This document shows, piece by piece, positions 23,368-33,808 of a DNA stretch of 64,000 nt (within the stretch, counting starts at the first letter, position 1; every line of letters begins with the position of its first letter). The translations under genes and the position numbers were made by a program. The notes under the pieces are model-generated. The model saw nothing but the letters and a program-made list of their open reading frames with translations, was not told where the DNA came from and did not search any database. The DNA comes from Hyaloscypha bicolor E. Its lineage: Eukaryota > Ascomycota > Leotiomycetes > Helotiales > Hyaloscyphaceae. The stretch is from positions 1,036,092-1,100,091 of the forward strand of contig NW_020194588.1 of assembly GCF_002865645.1 (NCBI RefSeq), given 5' to 3'.

Positions 23368-23612
23368 CCTCAAAAGTCCGTGTTTTTAGGGGGGATCTCG
23401 CTAAGAAGCGAACGCCAAATCCAATCTTGTGCCTTTTATCTTATTCTCTTAATCGCTTTAAAAGAGGGCTACAACTGACTATAGCTCCTTTAATCGTGTG
23501 CGTATAAATTACAATAGGTACAATTAATAGTTATTACATATTTGTCAAGTGAAGTGAGAGACTTTGGTTTTGCAATGCCAAAATACATCGCCTAAAACAC
23601 GGACTTTTGAGG
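23368..23612. mobile_element. Short inverted-repeat element (MITE-like), 245 bp
   Basis: The ends are 22-23 bp inverted repeats: CCTCAAAAGTCCGTG followed by T-rich TTTTTAGG at 23368-23390, and its reverse complement at 23591-23612 with one T fewer. The interior is AT-richer than the flanks and has no ORF. I see no clear target duplication. The end sequence resembles those of fungal Tc1/mariner-type elements, but the superfamily is not established. Confidence 0.6.
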
Positions 23613-24381
23613 CCGGGCCGCGATGCAGGAACGCCAATAACTTATTTTAGGGGGCCAGTTACCAGTAGCATACCAGTAAGCTAGACTCCAGAAGGGTGTT
23701 CGGTCCAGTAAGAGGGCGCACTCATCGGAGTAAACCAACACACACTTCGGGCTCGGCAGGTTCGGCCGGGTGGATTCCCCCACATTGCTTTTGCGGGGGA
23801 ATCCATCTAATATTCCGGGCTTTTCCCAGGGAATTTCAATCTCCTGCCAGACGTGAGATTGGGCTCCCTAAAGGAGACAAGCTCCCCAATCCACCTCCTT
23901 TGACTTTCAGAGCTCTCCCTCGTACCTTTCGAGATTCTATCTAGTCACACACACAATGATACAATAACCCCTGTTCCAAGCCTTCTTATTACCATAACGA
24001 CGCCTCTGCCTCTGCCATCAAACACTACAGAGGCGATCTATCAACTTTTAGGGGTTACGCCTGAATCCGGGCCGAAAAAATGTATGCTGAGTGGCTGTGC
24101 TAGCTCCGTTGGTTCTGCAATGGACTTCAAACTTAGACCCCTGTCTTTGTTCAGGGATTCTCTCCCCTTATTTCACCCACATCACTCGATTGGCCTTGGC
24201 TCAGGAAGGAGGCGAGAGGCATATGGCGTAGTTCCTCTGACTCGTTGTGCATCGGCGAAGTCCGCTGGCGTCGACGCAGGGTTGACCTCATTAAATGAGC
24301 TCTTCCTCACGAAATGCATATACCGGCCTGCGGCTGCTGCAGAGTATCCATTCTCCTGGCAAACTTAAAATCGAAATTGAC
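23613..24381. other. Intergenic sequence upstream of rhodopsin-fold gene
   Basis: It holds an 82-codon and a 94-codon + frame without domains, plus a perfect hairpin (23771-23805). It presumably contains the promoter of the gene starting at 24382, but no TATA box or other defined site stands out. Confidence 0.4.
23771..23805. repeat. Perfect 11-bp stem hairpin
   Basis: TGGATTCCCCC (23771-23781) pairs perfectly with GGGGGAATCCA (23795-23805) across a 13-nt loop. It lies about 0.6 kb upstream of the rhodopsin-fold gene. It could be the core of a foldback element; no function is evident. Confidence 0.7.
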
Positions 24382-25706
24382 ATGATGACACATTCAAGCA
24401 ATTCCCGCCCTCTAAAGGTCGAGATCATCTCAATCGTATTCCTGGTCGTCTCCTGGATCGCTGTCCTCTTACGGTGTTATGTCCGGCGATGGATTTCGAG
24501 GGCTTTCCGGATTGATGACTGGCTCATGTTATTATCTGTGGTAGATTCCCTCGATTCCGTATGTGTATCAATACTAATCCCGCCATGTTACTTAGATACT
24601 GTACTCCGTCTATACTGCCTTAAATCTCGTCGCATTACACGCCGGTCTGGGACGGCATACTGAAGATGTACCACAGCAAGTCCAGATCCAGGGACATAAG
24701 GTAAGCTATCATCTAATCTCTGACCCCCGAGTCATTCATAGTAACACACCGATAGTGGTCGGGTTTTGGGGCCCTACTCTACATCATCCTGATGGCTATT
24801 ATCAAATGCAGTCTTGCGACTTTCCTTCTACGGATCGTCATTGAGAGGGCATATCGATTGACCATCTATGCCTCAATGGCGATAGTGGTAATATACTCAC
24901 TTGTAATCTTCTTCTATAACCTCTTCCTCTGCCATCCTATGGAGTTTTTATGGAACCGCACAATCGAAGGCGGTACCTGTGCTCCGGGCGCCCTTGTCTC
25001 TGGGTATGCCTTGTCAGCGTTGGCTATTGTGTCGGATTTATTTTTTGCACTGCTTCCAGTTCCATTGATCTGGACTATCAAGATGAACATAAGGACCAAG
25101 ATTTCTGTGTTTGGAGTTCTCTCCTTCGGCATCGTGTAAGTTGCGATTCTATTTGAGTCTTCTTAGCGTTTGTATCAATTCTAAAACTACGATAGTGCCA
25201 GCATCGCTACTATCGCACGGCTTGGAACCCTTATTAATATTAACAACAATAGTGATTATCTTTGTACGTTATGCTCGAATCCTCCTTCCCCCTTCTTGCA
25301 GGTTTTCTGCTAACATTTCTGCCAAGATTATATAACAGATACTCTGATTTGGACTACCCTTGAAATCTCCCTCGCGATAATCGGCGGTTCAATTGCAACG
25401 CTTCGTCCTTTGATGAAGGCCCTACGGATTAAGGGCTTCATGAGCAGTGGGGGGACTAATACGGGTGGCGCATACTTTGATACGCGGGATTGTCGGCCTT
25501 TGCCACTGGGTTCGCTCAGGGGACCTCCAGATCAATGTCTACGGAGCGACACCACAATGGATGTCGAAAATCAATGGCAAAACCGCGCGGTTATCCAGGC
25601 TGAAAGTTGCGATGCGATGTCAAGGACAGGGAGCGAAGAGATGATTCTCGAGGGGGATGGAATCAAGGTGACCACAGGCGTCACGGTTACAAATGTGAAA
25701 AATTAA
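24382..25706 (+). CDS. Seven-helix fungal rhodopsin-domain integral membrane protein
   Basis: This is a member of the Fung_rhodopsin (PTH11-like) membrane protein group; ligand and partners are unknown. I model five exons: 24382-24540, 24596-24700, 24756-25135, 25196-25263 and 25339-25706. All introns are GT-AG, 55-75 nt, and give 359 residues. The splice choices restore family motifs: DDWLMLLSV joins ILYSVYTALN, followed by GLGRHTEDV, and the last intron restores WTTLE and GGSIATLRPLMKAL. Seven hydrophobic segments are visible, starting with VEIISIVFLVVSWIAVLL. The cytoplasmic tail of about 100 residues is Ser/Thr-rich and polar. The start at 24382 (MMTHSSN) gives the usual short N-terminus; an in-frame ATG at 24295 would add 29 residues. 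It ends 158 bp from the convergent dbp6. It looks intact, with normal composition. Confidence 0.82.
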
Positions 25707-25864
25707 GCAATTGACACGCAGGAACTGCTCCCAGAAGCTTTTTCGTCCAATTACAAAAGTATAATATCCCCTTTGAGCGAACAGATTATGCTGGGTATCA
25801 TACGATGCGAGTTCTTCAACTAACACGCATCTCATTCACCAATGTTGGATATGTATCCTTGACT

Positions 25865-28393
25865 TCAAGCGACCACAACACCTGCTCGAAGATTTCGTGC
25901 CTCCCTCCCCAGTTCTACCAAAGCATCCTCATATGTGGCCCTCTGTTCTTGACCAAAAAACTCCGCCTTGATATTGACTCTCTCAATCTTTCCGCTGGAC
26001 CGCTCAACTCCTTTCGTTCTGCCAATTTCATTCCAGAACCATCTCCCTTCACTTGCCGTGAACAGTGTCCATGCATGTCCTCGTTTTCCAGCTCTCGCAG
26101 TTCTGCCAATACGATGCACATAGCTTGTAAGGCTGGTTGGGACATCGTAGTTGATGACATGTGCCAAGTTCGGAAGATCAAGACCACGGGATACGAGATC
26201 TGACGCAACAAGAATCGAGACCTTCGCTGCGGCGAAGGACTTGAGAGCGGATTTGCGAGCGGCGCGTGGTGTCGTGGATGTCAACGTCCCGATTTTATGA
26301 GAGGAAGATGGCGCGAGAAGAGCGATCAGGCGGCCGAGACGAAGCGCGGACTCATTTGACTTAGTGAAGATGAGGACTCCTCGAGGAGTGTCTGGTTCGC
26401 GTTTCGACGTCTTGTGGCTCATCGAGCGGGCCGAGCTCTGATATCCCTTCTCATCCGAGGAGGACTTGTCATCAGAAGGGTCCGAAGAGCTTTCAATCAG
26501 CAGATCTCCAGAAAGTACGTCTTCTCTTTTCAGAAGCTCCATCAAATACAATGGCTTGATGTTCTCATCTTCAACCTTAACACCAGACTCAAGAAGTAAG
26601 GGGGGAAGAACATGCGCTTGAGAAGTCTCAATATTGTCATGTCCGGCTGACGACGAGCCCTCCAGCAAGATCAACTTTGGTCGATAAAGTCTCAACGGGT
26701 TCAACAGCCCAACATCTCTTGTCATCGTCGCACTCAAAATGATCTTTCTGACTCGATCCAGTGGCCGTGTAGACCTACCCTCCACGTCCATTCTAGCCAT
26801 TGCAACTTCAAGCCACTGCTGGAAACTTTGATCGAGCAGCTTGTCGGCCTCGTCCACAACAAACCATTTGATGTGTTTCAAAGTAAAGCCGGGAGCGGAC
26901 TTGATATGTTCAACCAGTCGGCCCGGAGTGCAGATCAAGATATCGACGTTTGACGATGGTCTGAAAACATGGTCTGGCAGATCAGATACGACTTCCTCAT
27001 CGCAGAGAGCTCCCTCGTCGCTCCCATCTTCCGAGTTCTTCCACTTCTCATTGAGTTGTGATTGTTGCTTTTCATATGCAATTGGATCATAGAGCAGTTT
27101 TTGGGTGATCAACATCTCCTGTTCGACTTTCAAAGTTTCGTTGCCCACAGCTGTCCCGATCTTAACACGTTTTCTCCCCAACCTACCCGGAAAAGCTGAA
27201 GCGCAAATCTCGCAAACGTTCTTTGCTTGCGTGACAAGTTCCCTAGTTGGCATGACAATAAGACCTCGCAGTTTGGTGGTTTGACTGCGGCTGATGCTTT
27301 CAACCATGGGAAGAACGTATGCCAATGTTTTACCTGAACCCGTAGCCGCAGAAACAAGAATATCACCAAGCTGCTGTAGCTCCCCGGGAAGAAGGAGTGG
27401 TAGGACAGCCGCCTGGACAGCAAATGCTTCGCTAAGTCCCCTGTCTTGCAAGGCTCTGGCAACATCAACATCAATTCCAACTTCGGAGAAGGAAGCCGTG
27501 GCAGTTGGTAACACTCGGATAGGTGATGCAAGCCAAGGAGGCAGAGAGGTTGAGGCTGCAAGGACGGGCAGCTCGGGGACTGGGTCTGGCTGAGGAAGAG
27601 GGACCAGGTCGTGGACTTCAATGGGAACCTCTTCCTTCTCGGCCTGAATTTGCTCCCCAACAGGTTCCGACTTTGACTTTTGGACGAACCTCTCCGCTTT
27701 CTTCATGGATTTTTCCCGCTTCTCCATCAATTTCTTGTGTCTCAAGCCATTATCTTCCTCTTGGGTCACTGTCCCTCCACTATCCTGTTCAACGTTTGCG
27801 CCGACCCGCTTTGTCTTCCTCTTTATCCGTTTGTCCAACTCATCCACCTCGTTTTTTGCAAATTTGGACGTGGAACCAATGACTGGAGACCCAGCTGATA
27901 GCTTCGGTTCCCTCGGTAGTATGTTTTCCTTTGTCCTTGGTTCATTCTGCCCCTCATCTTGACCACTTGCTGCCAAACTCAGTGATTTCACCCCTCGGGA
28001 CCTTTTCAGTTCCGCGGCAGGTGAAACAAAAGCGCCCGCCGCTGATTCTCTTGACTTGTTCAATTCTTCTACGTCCTGGGGAGAATCGCGAGCCTTCCAG
28101 GGCTTCTTGTCCTTCTTCGTTCTCTTCGGAGCTGATTCCTCCTCCACATCCTCGCGGTTGCGCTTACGTATTGCCGTTGATTCAAAGTCCGGTACTATGG
28201 TGGCAGAAGGTCGTCCCGGGATCGTCTTCGAGGGTAGGACATATCTTGCATAGGTTGCTGAAGCATGGCGAGGTGGGGTCGCAGCAGCAACTTCTGTGCC
28301 AAGAGCCGTCGTAGAAGGTTTCGTGGAAGGTTGGTTCGGGGCAGAGGATTTCTTCGATGGAGGAATGTATCGAGAGTATATCTGGGAAGCCAT
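25865..28393 (-). CDS. dbp6: DEAD-box RNA helicase Dbp6 (DDX51 family), 842 aa
   Basis: The family acts in the nucleolus in early assembly of the 60S ribosomal subunit as an ATP-dependent RNA helicase. The intronless frame has an N-terminal region of about 280 residues, highly charged and Lys/Glu-rich, then the helicase core. Visible motifs: AATGSGKT (Walker A, about residue 350), PTRELV (Ia), TPGRL (Ib), VDEADKLLDQSFQQWLE (DEAD motif as DEAD-K, about 515), LSATMT (III, about 552), GVLIFTKSN (IV), ASDLVSRGLDLP (V) and HRIGRTARAG (VI, about 766). The DEADKLLD.SFQ.WLE stretch and the large insertions between motifs are typical of Dbp6/DDX51 rather than other DEAD-box proteins. The start at 28393 (MASQIYSRYIPP) is the first ATG. 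All motifs are intact. It shares a 252-bp divergent promoter with the PIG-A gene. Confidence 0.92.
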   Translation of the reverse strand: MASQIYSRYIPPSKKSSAPNQPSTKPSTTALGTEVAAATPPRHASATYARYVLPSKTIPGRPSATIVPDFESTAIRKRNREDVEEESAPKRTKKDKKPWKARDSPQDVEELNKSRESAAGAFVSPAAELKRSRGVKSLSLAASGQDEGQNEPRTKENILPREPKLSAGSPVIGSTSKFAKNEVDELDKRIKRKTKRVGANVEQDSGGTVTQEEDNGLRHKKLMEKREKSMKKAERFVQKSKSEPVGEQIQAEKEEVPIEVHDLVPLPQPDPVPELPVLAASTSLPPWLASPIRVLPTATASFSEVGIDVDVARALQDRGLSEAFAVQAAVLPLLLPGELQQLGDILVSAATGSGKTLAYVLPMVESISRSQTTKLRGLIVMPTRELVTQAKNVCEICASAFPGRLGRKRVKIGTAVGNETLKVEQEMLITQKLLYDPIAYEKQQSQLNEKWKNSEDGSDEGALCDEEVVSDLPDHVFRPSSNVDILICTPGRLVEHIKSAPGFTLKHIKWFVVDEADKLLDQSFQQWLEVAMARMDVEGRSTRPLDRVRKIILSATMTRDVGLLNPLRLYRPKLILLEGSSSAGHDNIETSQAHVLPPLLLESGVKVEDENIKPLYLMELLKREDVLSGDLLIESSSDPSDDKSSSDEKGYQSSARSMSHKTSKREPDTPRGVLIFTKSNESALRLGRLIALLAPSSSHKIGTLTSTTPRAARKSALKSFAAAKVSILVASDLVSRGLDLPNLAHVINYDVPTSLTSYVHRIGRTARAGKRGHAWTLFTASEGRWFWNEIGRTKGVERSSGKIERVNIKAEFFGQEQRATYEDALVELGREARNLRAGVVVA

Positions 28394-28645
28394 TGACCTG
28401 GCGGTGATTGTATCGCTGCTGTCAGGAGGTTGCTTTCGGGTTGATTGATGGGGGGCGAAGAAAATTTACGGTGGCCGACAAATCCGGTGATGCCAAAGAT
28501 TTCCAGCGCGTCTCCCGGCTCCAAGTTCCAAACTTCCCTTCACCACCAACCTGATCACGACTCCATCACAGCAATGACTCTGCCTCGCTAGCCCTGCTAC
28601 TGCGGCCAGATTCCCTCGGGCGCAGGGCAGTCCCTCGCCTGCACC
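28394..28645. promoter_or_regulatory. Shared divergent promoter, dbp6 / PIG-A
   Basis: The 252 bp between the two opposing start codons must hold both 5' UTRs and promoters. No TATA box is evident. CT-rich tracts on the + strand (28530-28620) are typical of housekeeping fungal promoters. Co-expression is an inference from the arrangement only. Confidence 0.5.
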
Positions 28646-30157
28646 ATGCCGTACAATATTGCGATGGTTAGCGACTACTTCTTTCCCCAACCAGGTGGCA
28701 TCGAAAGCCACATCTACCAACTCTCTACGAAACTCATCGACCGCGGACACAAGGTTATCGTCATCACGCACGCGTACGAAGGCAGAACCGGCGTTAGATA
28801 CCTCACGAATGGCCTCAAAGTCTACCACGTCCCGTTCCTCGTCATCTACCGCGCCACGACCTTCCCAACAGTGTTCTCATTCTTCCCAATTTTCCGGAAC
28901 ATTGTCATTCGAGAGCAGATTGAAATCGTGCATGGCCATGCAAGTTTAAGCAGCTTCTGCCATGAAGCCATCCTTCATGCGAGGACAATGGGACTGAGGA
29001 CGGTTTTCACGGATCATTCGTTATTTGGTTTTGCAGATGCTGCCAGCATCCTCACCAACAAGCTTCTCAAGTTCACTCTCAGTGATGTGGATCATGTAAT
29101 TTGCGTCAGTCATACATGGTAAGGCGCCTACCAACATGCCCCATTCACGTCTAAGTCCAGTAGCAAAGAAAACACCGTTCTTCGCGCCTCTCTCGACCCC
29201 TTGATGGTTTCCGTCATCCCAAATGCAGTCGTCGCAGAGAACTTTCGACCTCTTTCCCATCCAGCTTACCCCCCATCCGAATTTGGGAATCATATGGTTC
29301 CCGTACAACAACATCTCGGCCCACACGATACGATCACCATCGTTGTCGTTTCCAGACTGTTCTATAATAAAGGAACTGATCTCTTGGTGGCAGCAATCCC
29401 TCGAATACTTGCAAGCCACCCACATGTTCGATTCATAATTGCTGGGTCTGGTCCAAAAGCTATCGATCTAGAACAGATGCTGGAAAGGAATGTCCTCCAG
29501 GACAGAGTCGAGATGTTGGGCCCCGTGAGGCACGAGGAAGTCAGAGATGTCATGGTCAGAGGACACATCTATCTCCACCCAAGCTTGACAGAGGCATTTG
29601 GTACCGTGATTGTTGAGGCAGCAAGCTGTGGCCTTTACGTTGTATGTACCCAGGTTGGAGGCATTCCAGAGGTTCTGCCCAACCATATGACGGTATTCGC
29701 AAAGCCCGAGGAGGATGACCTGGTTGCTGCAACTGGGAAAGCTATCGCAGCGCTCAGATCGAACAAAGTTCGCACGGAGAACTTCCACGATCAGGTTAAG
29801 AAGATGTATTCATGGACAGATGTGGCTGAACGGACCGAGCGTGTATATGACGGGATTTCTGGTGTTCTCAGCGAGGCCGACTTCTACGGATACGATGCTG
29901 CAGATGCGGCAAGCTGGAGTGCAACGAGAGGGCGGGCGGGCGTGCAGAGCTTTGCATTGATTGACCGTTTGAAGCGGTACTACGGGTGTGGAATCTGGGC
30001 TGGGAAACTGTTCTGTCTATGCGTGGTTATTGACTATCTCCTGTTCATGTTCCTCGAGTTCTTCGCCCCAAGAGACGAAATTGATATTGCCAGGAATTGG
30101 CCAAAAAAAATCAGGGTAGAAAACTCCAGAAGGGACCAGCGCACTTTCAAACGGTGA
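28646..30157 (+). CDS. spt14: PIG-A / Spt14 GPI N-acetylglucosaminyltransferase subunit, 489 aa
   Basis: This is the catalytic subunit of the ER-membrane GPI-GlcNAc transferase, which moves GlcNAc from UDP-GlcNAc to phosphatidylinositol, the first step of GPI-anchor synthesis. There are two exons, 28646-29118 and 29161-30157. The 42-nt intron (GTAAGG...TCCAG) splits a Cys codon and restores [20 protein letters not shown]. The N-terminus [20 protein letters not shown] is the GT-B/GT4 family signature, followed by [13 protein letters not shown]. The C-terminal GT4 domain carries [12 protein letters not shown] and [18 protein letters not shown] (the EX7E motif, about residue 300), then GGIPEVLP. 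One membrane segment near residue 440 ([19 protein letters not shown]) anchors it, as in the family. Length matches yeast and human relatives. The start ATG is the first in frame and fits the conserved N-terminus. Confidence 0.94.
29119..29160 (+). other. Intron of the PIG-A gene, 42 nt
   Basis: It begins GTAAGG and ends CCAG. It is very short, near the lower size limit for fungal introns. Removing it is required to keep the frame and the conserved SKENTVLRA block. Confidence 0.9.
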
Positions 30158-30933
30158 CATCGAGGATGGGAGTTCCAAGACCACGCTCGCAAGCTACTGC
30201 CCTGAAACGGTGCAGGCAGTTTTCCGATCAGTCACGCATTGGTATTAAGACTGAAGTCGCCATGGGAGAAAGGCTCGCCAAGTATAGCAAGCAGTGCCAA
30301 GGTGTGTACCTGTAAAGTTCCGTGAAATCCTAGTTAATATAAAACAATTCGCCTCAATGTTACCATATTCGAATTCCTTTATTGCCTCGCCAGCCATTAA
30401 CTCATAAGCAAAATATTGGCCGATAAAGAGATAATAGCCGGTTCCCCTCCCACTGCGCTTCGCTTGTGGTCGGGATAAGCAAGTGTCTCGTTTAACCAAG
30501 GTCCCACCGAGATTTTAGCCGGTACTTGATTTTTGTTATGCATTGCACTCAAAATCAAGAATATTTGCAATGGAATTAAGGATGCTAGTTACAAAAAAAC
30601 AAAGCTATCTAGAACTATACAAAATCGGTATTCGCTTGTATACTATTAATTGAGCCCGTATTACTCTCTATATCTAACGAGTCTGAGTAATTAAAGAAGA
30701 GTAAACTTGAGTCTATATACTCTCTTATATTCTTCTTTTAATACTTCTATTTTATAGTATTAATTACTATATTATTATTTCTATTAATAAAGGTATTTAA
30801 TATCTCTAATTAATTAAAGGCTGGATTATTAAGAAATACCTTAAGCTAGTAAATTACAAGTTATAAATTCAGATAAAAGTTCTTTTAATAATAAACTCAT
30901 TTAATAATTATAGAGTTTTTATTAGATTTATAA
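30158..30933. other. PIG-A 3' flank and transition to AT-rich block
   Basis: Base-balanced up to about 30590, then abruptly AT-rich. An 84-codon minus-strand frame (30245-30499) has no recognisable domain. No gene is supported. Confidence 0.45.
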
Positions 30934-30938
30934 ATTAG

Positions 30939-31069
30939 TATTACGTGGCACCAGTTACATAGTGCCACTGCACGTGACTTAGCATATAGCCAGTACTTTT
31001 AGCCGGGCGCACAGCCTTTAGCTTAATTCAAGCTCTTTATTACTACTGCAATATTACCTTATTATAATA
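30939..31069 (+). repeat. TRIM-1 left LTR, 131 bp
   Basis: This is the GC-richest copy of this LTR in the window. It contains GTGGCAC and GTGCCAC as an inverted pair, and CACGTGACTT at 30971-30980. Confidence 0.85.
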
Positions 31070-31525
31070 TATAGTAGTAATATAATAATTACGATTGAGA
31101 TCGACCTTGCAATACGGTACGAATTACTATAGTAATAAAGCAATATTCCCCTCGCCCCTATAGAAAGAGCTTCCTGCCATATATACCCTTACTAGTAGAG
31201 TCGTCCGATTTCTCACCTCCCCAAGTCTTTATTTGGCTAGTATCCCTCTATATTAGGGCACAAGGCATATATAGTAGTTGTAATTGGGAGATTATTAAGA
31301 CTAGATATAACGCGAATAAGAAGTATAGTAGAGAAGGAGGTAATATATAAGTAGAGGGTATATTTTGGGATATACGTTATTATAGCCTGCTTATAGGGCC
31401 CTTAGAAGTGAGATATAAGCTTTTAAGAGAAAAGGATACTCTATACTAGTAGACTTCTTATAGATAGCTTAGAATAGCTATATTATAATAAGAACGTTAT
31501 TTTTTAAAGTCTAAAGAAAGAGACT

Positions 31526-31656
31526 TATTATGTGGTACTAGTTATATAGTGCCACTATATATAACTTAGTATATAGCTAGTGCTTTTAGCCGGGCATATA
31601 GCCTTTAGCTTAATTTAAGCTCTTTACTACTATTATAATATTACCTTATTATAATA
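31526..31656 (+). repeat. TRIM-1 right LTR, 131 bp
   Basis: It aligns end to end with 30939-31069. The differences are nearly all C to T and G to A. The CACGTGACTT site has become TATATAACTT. Confidence 0.85.
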
Positions 31657-31661
31657 ATTAG

Positions 31662-33295
31662 TATTATATTTTCTTTTAGAATTAACTCGTTTTTTAATTA
31701 ATATTTTATTATTCTAGCTAATTTAGTTTTTTTATTTTTATAAATTTAGATATTAATATTTTTAAAATAACTTTTAGCTTAATTAATAATAATAATAAGC
31801 TTTTTTTTAGTTTTATAAAAAGCTTTTCTATTATTCTTTTTTTTTCTTTTTAATTTAAATATAAAGCTTTATTATATTTATAAATAAGCTCTTTTTATAT
31901 AAGCTTTTATAAAACATTATTTTTTAATTTTATTTTTTATAAAGTTTTATTTCAAGAATCTAATATTTTATTAGAATAAATAAATAATAAAAAGAAAAAA
32001 TATAAGCTATTTTTTATTTTAATTTCTTTAATTAATCTTTTTCTTTTTTTATATAATTATATTATTTTTAATTCTAGTTTTATAATTAATAAATTATATA
32101 ATTAGTTATATAATTTTATATTATAAATATAATTTAATTAATAAACTAGTTTATATTAGATTTAGTAAATTTAGGAATTATATATTAATATTATAATATT
32201 ATAATATTTATTTCTAAATAATAATAATTTTATATATTATTAATAAACTAAAAATTAGAATTATTAAAAGTATTTTTAATTATATATTTTTATATTATTT
32301 ATATATAAATAAAAAAGAAATTATAAAAAAAAGAAATTTATATTATATAAATAGTTTTAATTATTATAATTAATTTATAATTTTTATAAATATAATTATA
32401 TATTTATTAATAAAATAACTAATATAAATTCCTAATTTATTTATATTTAAAACATTTTTTCTTTTTATAATATAAAATTTCTTTAAAATATTTTAATATT
32501 TCCGAAATTATATATATAATTAATTTTATTTTACTTATATAAAATATTTTATAATTTTATATTTAAAAACTAAACTAAACTAATTAATTAAAAAAATAGA
32601 TTTAAAAAAGATTTAATATAATTATATTAAATATATTATTAAATTTATATAATAAATATATATAATAATATATAAATAAATAAATATTAAATATTATAGA
32701 TCTAGTTTTCTGTTTTAGATAAAGCTTATAATTAAAATTATATTTCTTAATTAAATATTAAAAAATATATATAAAGAAATATTTCTAGTTTTAGAAAAAG
32801 ATATTAATTAGTTTTTTATTAGAATTAATTCTGGAAATTAGTTATATTTATAAATATTATTTTATAATTTATTTATTTTAATTATTTTATTATTAAATAT
32901 CTTATATTCTAATTAATTTAATTTCTAAAAAATAGTTTATTATAAAATAAATAAATTATTAACTAAAAAAATACTTATATTATTATTAAAATAATTTAAC
33001 TAAATAGTTAGAAAAGTATTTAATTAAATACTTTTTATATTATCTAATTAGAAAAAGAAAATAGAATTGAGATATTTCTAGAATTAGTTAATAATATAAT
33101 AATAATAATAAAGAAATTAGTAATAATATATTATTATATTATTAAATTAGAAATAGAAATATAATAAAAAAACTATTTAAAAAAACTAAAATAATATAAA
33201 AATAATAGAATTATTTAAGTTATAAATATAATAAAGATTATATATTATATTTTTTATTTTAAAAATATAATTAGAAATATCTAGAAATATAAAAA
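31662..33295. other. Extremely AT-rich stretch, unidentified
   Basis: Almost pure A/T with stops in all frames and homopolymer runs. It is probably a RIP-exhausted repeat between TRIM-1 and the Copia element. No LTR, TIR or domain could be recognised. Confidence 0.5.
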
Positions 33296-33300
33296 GTAAT
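33296..33300. repeat. Copia target duplication, left (GTAAT)
   Basis: The 5-bp GTAAT directly precedes the left LTR and recurs directly after the right LTR at 39626-39630. Confidence 0.85.
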
Positions 33301-33571
33301 TATCGGTTCACTAGGAACGCGTAGCACCGTCACGTAGTCGTGGAATGCTAATTGCGTAAGGTTAGTGAAGTTGTTATTATTTTGAAGTAGGGATTGCAGT
33401 ATCGTGGTGTTAATATGCGATCCCTAAATCTGCTAAGCCTAAAGGGGTCTAGTCTACTGGTCGAGCCACTAATGGGACGCGAGATCACATAACCATGTCC
33501 CGTATCCCATGTCCCATTGCCCATGTCCCGTTACTACGCACGTGACTTCCAAAGGAATAGCTGTACTAATA
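33301..33571 (-). repeat. Copia 3' LTR, 271 bp, little mutated
   Basis: It starts TATCGGTTCACTAGG and ends GTACTAATA. The partner copy starts TATTAGTTTACTAGA. Almost every difference between the two is C to T or G to A in the partner. It contains the repeated words CCCATGTCCC and CCCGTATCCC and a CACGTGACTT site at about 33539-33548. Confidence 0.9.
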
Positions 33572-33693
33572 CTGGAAACTCTCTAAAAACGCGAAAAACA
33601 GTGTCTCCCTCCGATCGCATGCAAATTCCCTAATCCGGCCTAGTGCCAGATTTCCCAAACGCTCTGTATATCCATATTGCTTCTGAGGTTTTG

Positions 33694-33729
33694 GTCACAT
33701 GCCAAAGGCCGCGGCCTTTTGCACGTGAC
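33694..33729. repeat. 36-bp palindrome (Copia 3' UTR), best preserved copy
   Basis: Left arm GTCACATG, core AAAGGCCGCGGCCTTT, right arm CACGTGAC. It is nearly perfect end to end. It lies between the RNase H stop and the 3' LTR. Confidence 0.92.
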
Positions 33730-33808
33730 TTCCCCTCCCATAATATCCTCCCATCCCATATATCCATATCCCGCTCTATTCGCGTTCGACCCATCCCTCC
33801 ACGTCCAA

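Larger units (their letters stand above)
30939..31656 (+). mobile_element. TRIM (miniature LTR retroelement), 718 bp
   Basis: Two direct repeats of 131 bp (30939-31069 and 31526-31656) flank a 456-bp non-coding interior. The repeat ends are TATTA...TAATA, which fits TGTTA...TAACA after RIP. A purine-rich tract (AAAGAAAGAGACT, 31513-31525) precedes the right LTR, which fixes the + orientation. ATTAG occurs directly outside both ends (30934-30938, 31657-31661) as a 5-bp target duplication. The left LTR is less RIP-mutated than the right. It has no coding capacity, so it must depend on an autonomous relative. Confidence 0.82.

Noticed and set aside
23771..23805. Hairpin as a transcription terminator
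   Set aside because: Such intrinsic terminators are bacterial, no gene ends at this point, and no T-run follows.
27130..27660. Open frames of over 100 codons overlapping dbp6 in other frames
   Set aside because: They are shadows of the helicase coding sequence, with composition explained by its codons.
19004..33729. Centromere interpretation from AT-rich DNA, H3-like gene and GTCACRTG (CDEI-like) sites
   Set aside because: RIPed transposon blocks are common away from centromeres, the histone gene is a dead transposon cargo, and GTCACRTG sites are parts of LTRs. Nothing here shows CenH3 occupancy.
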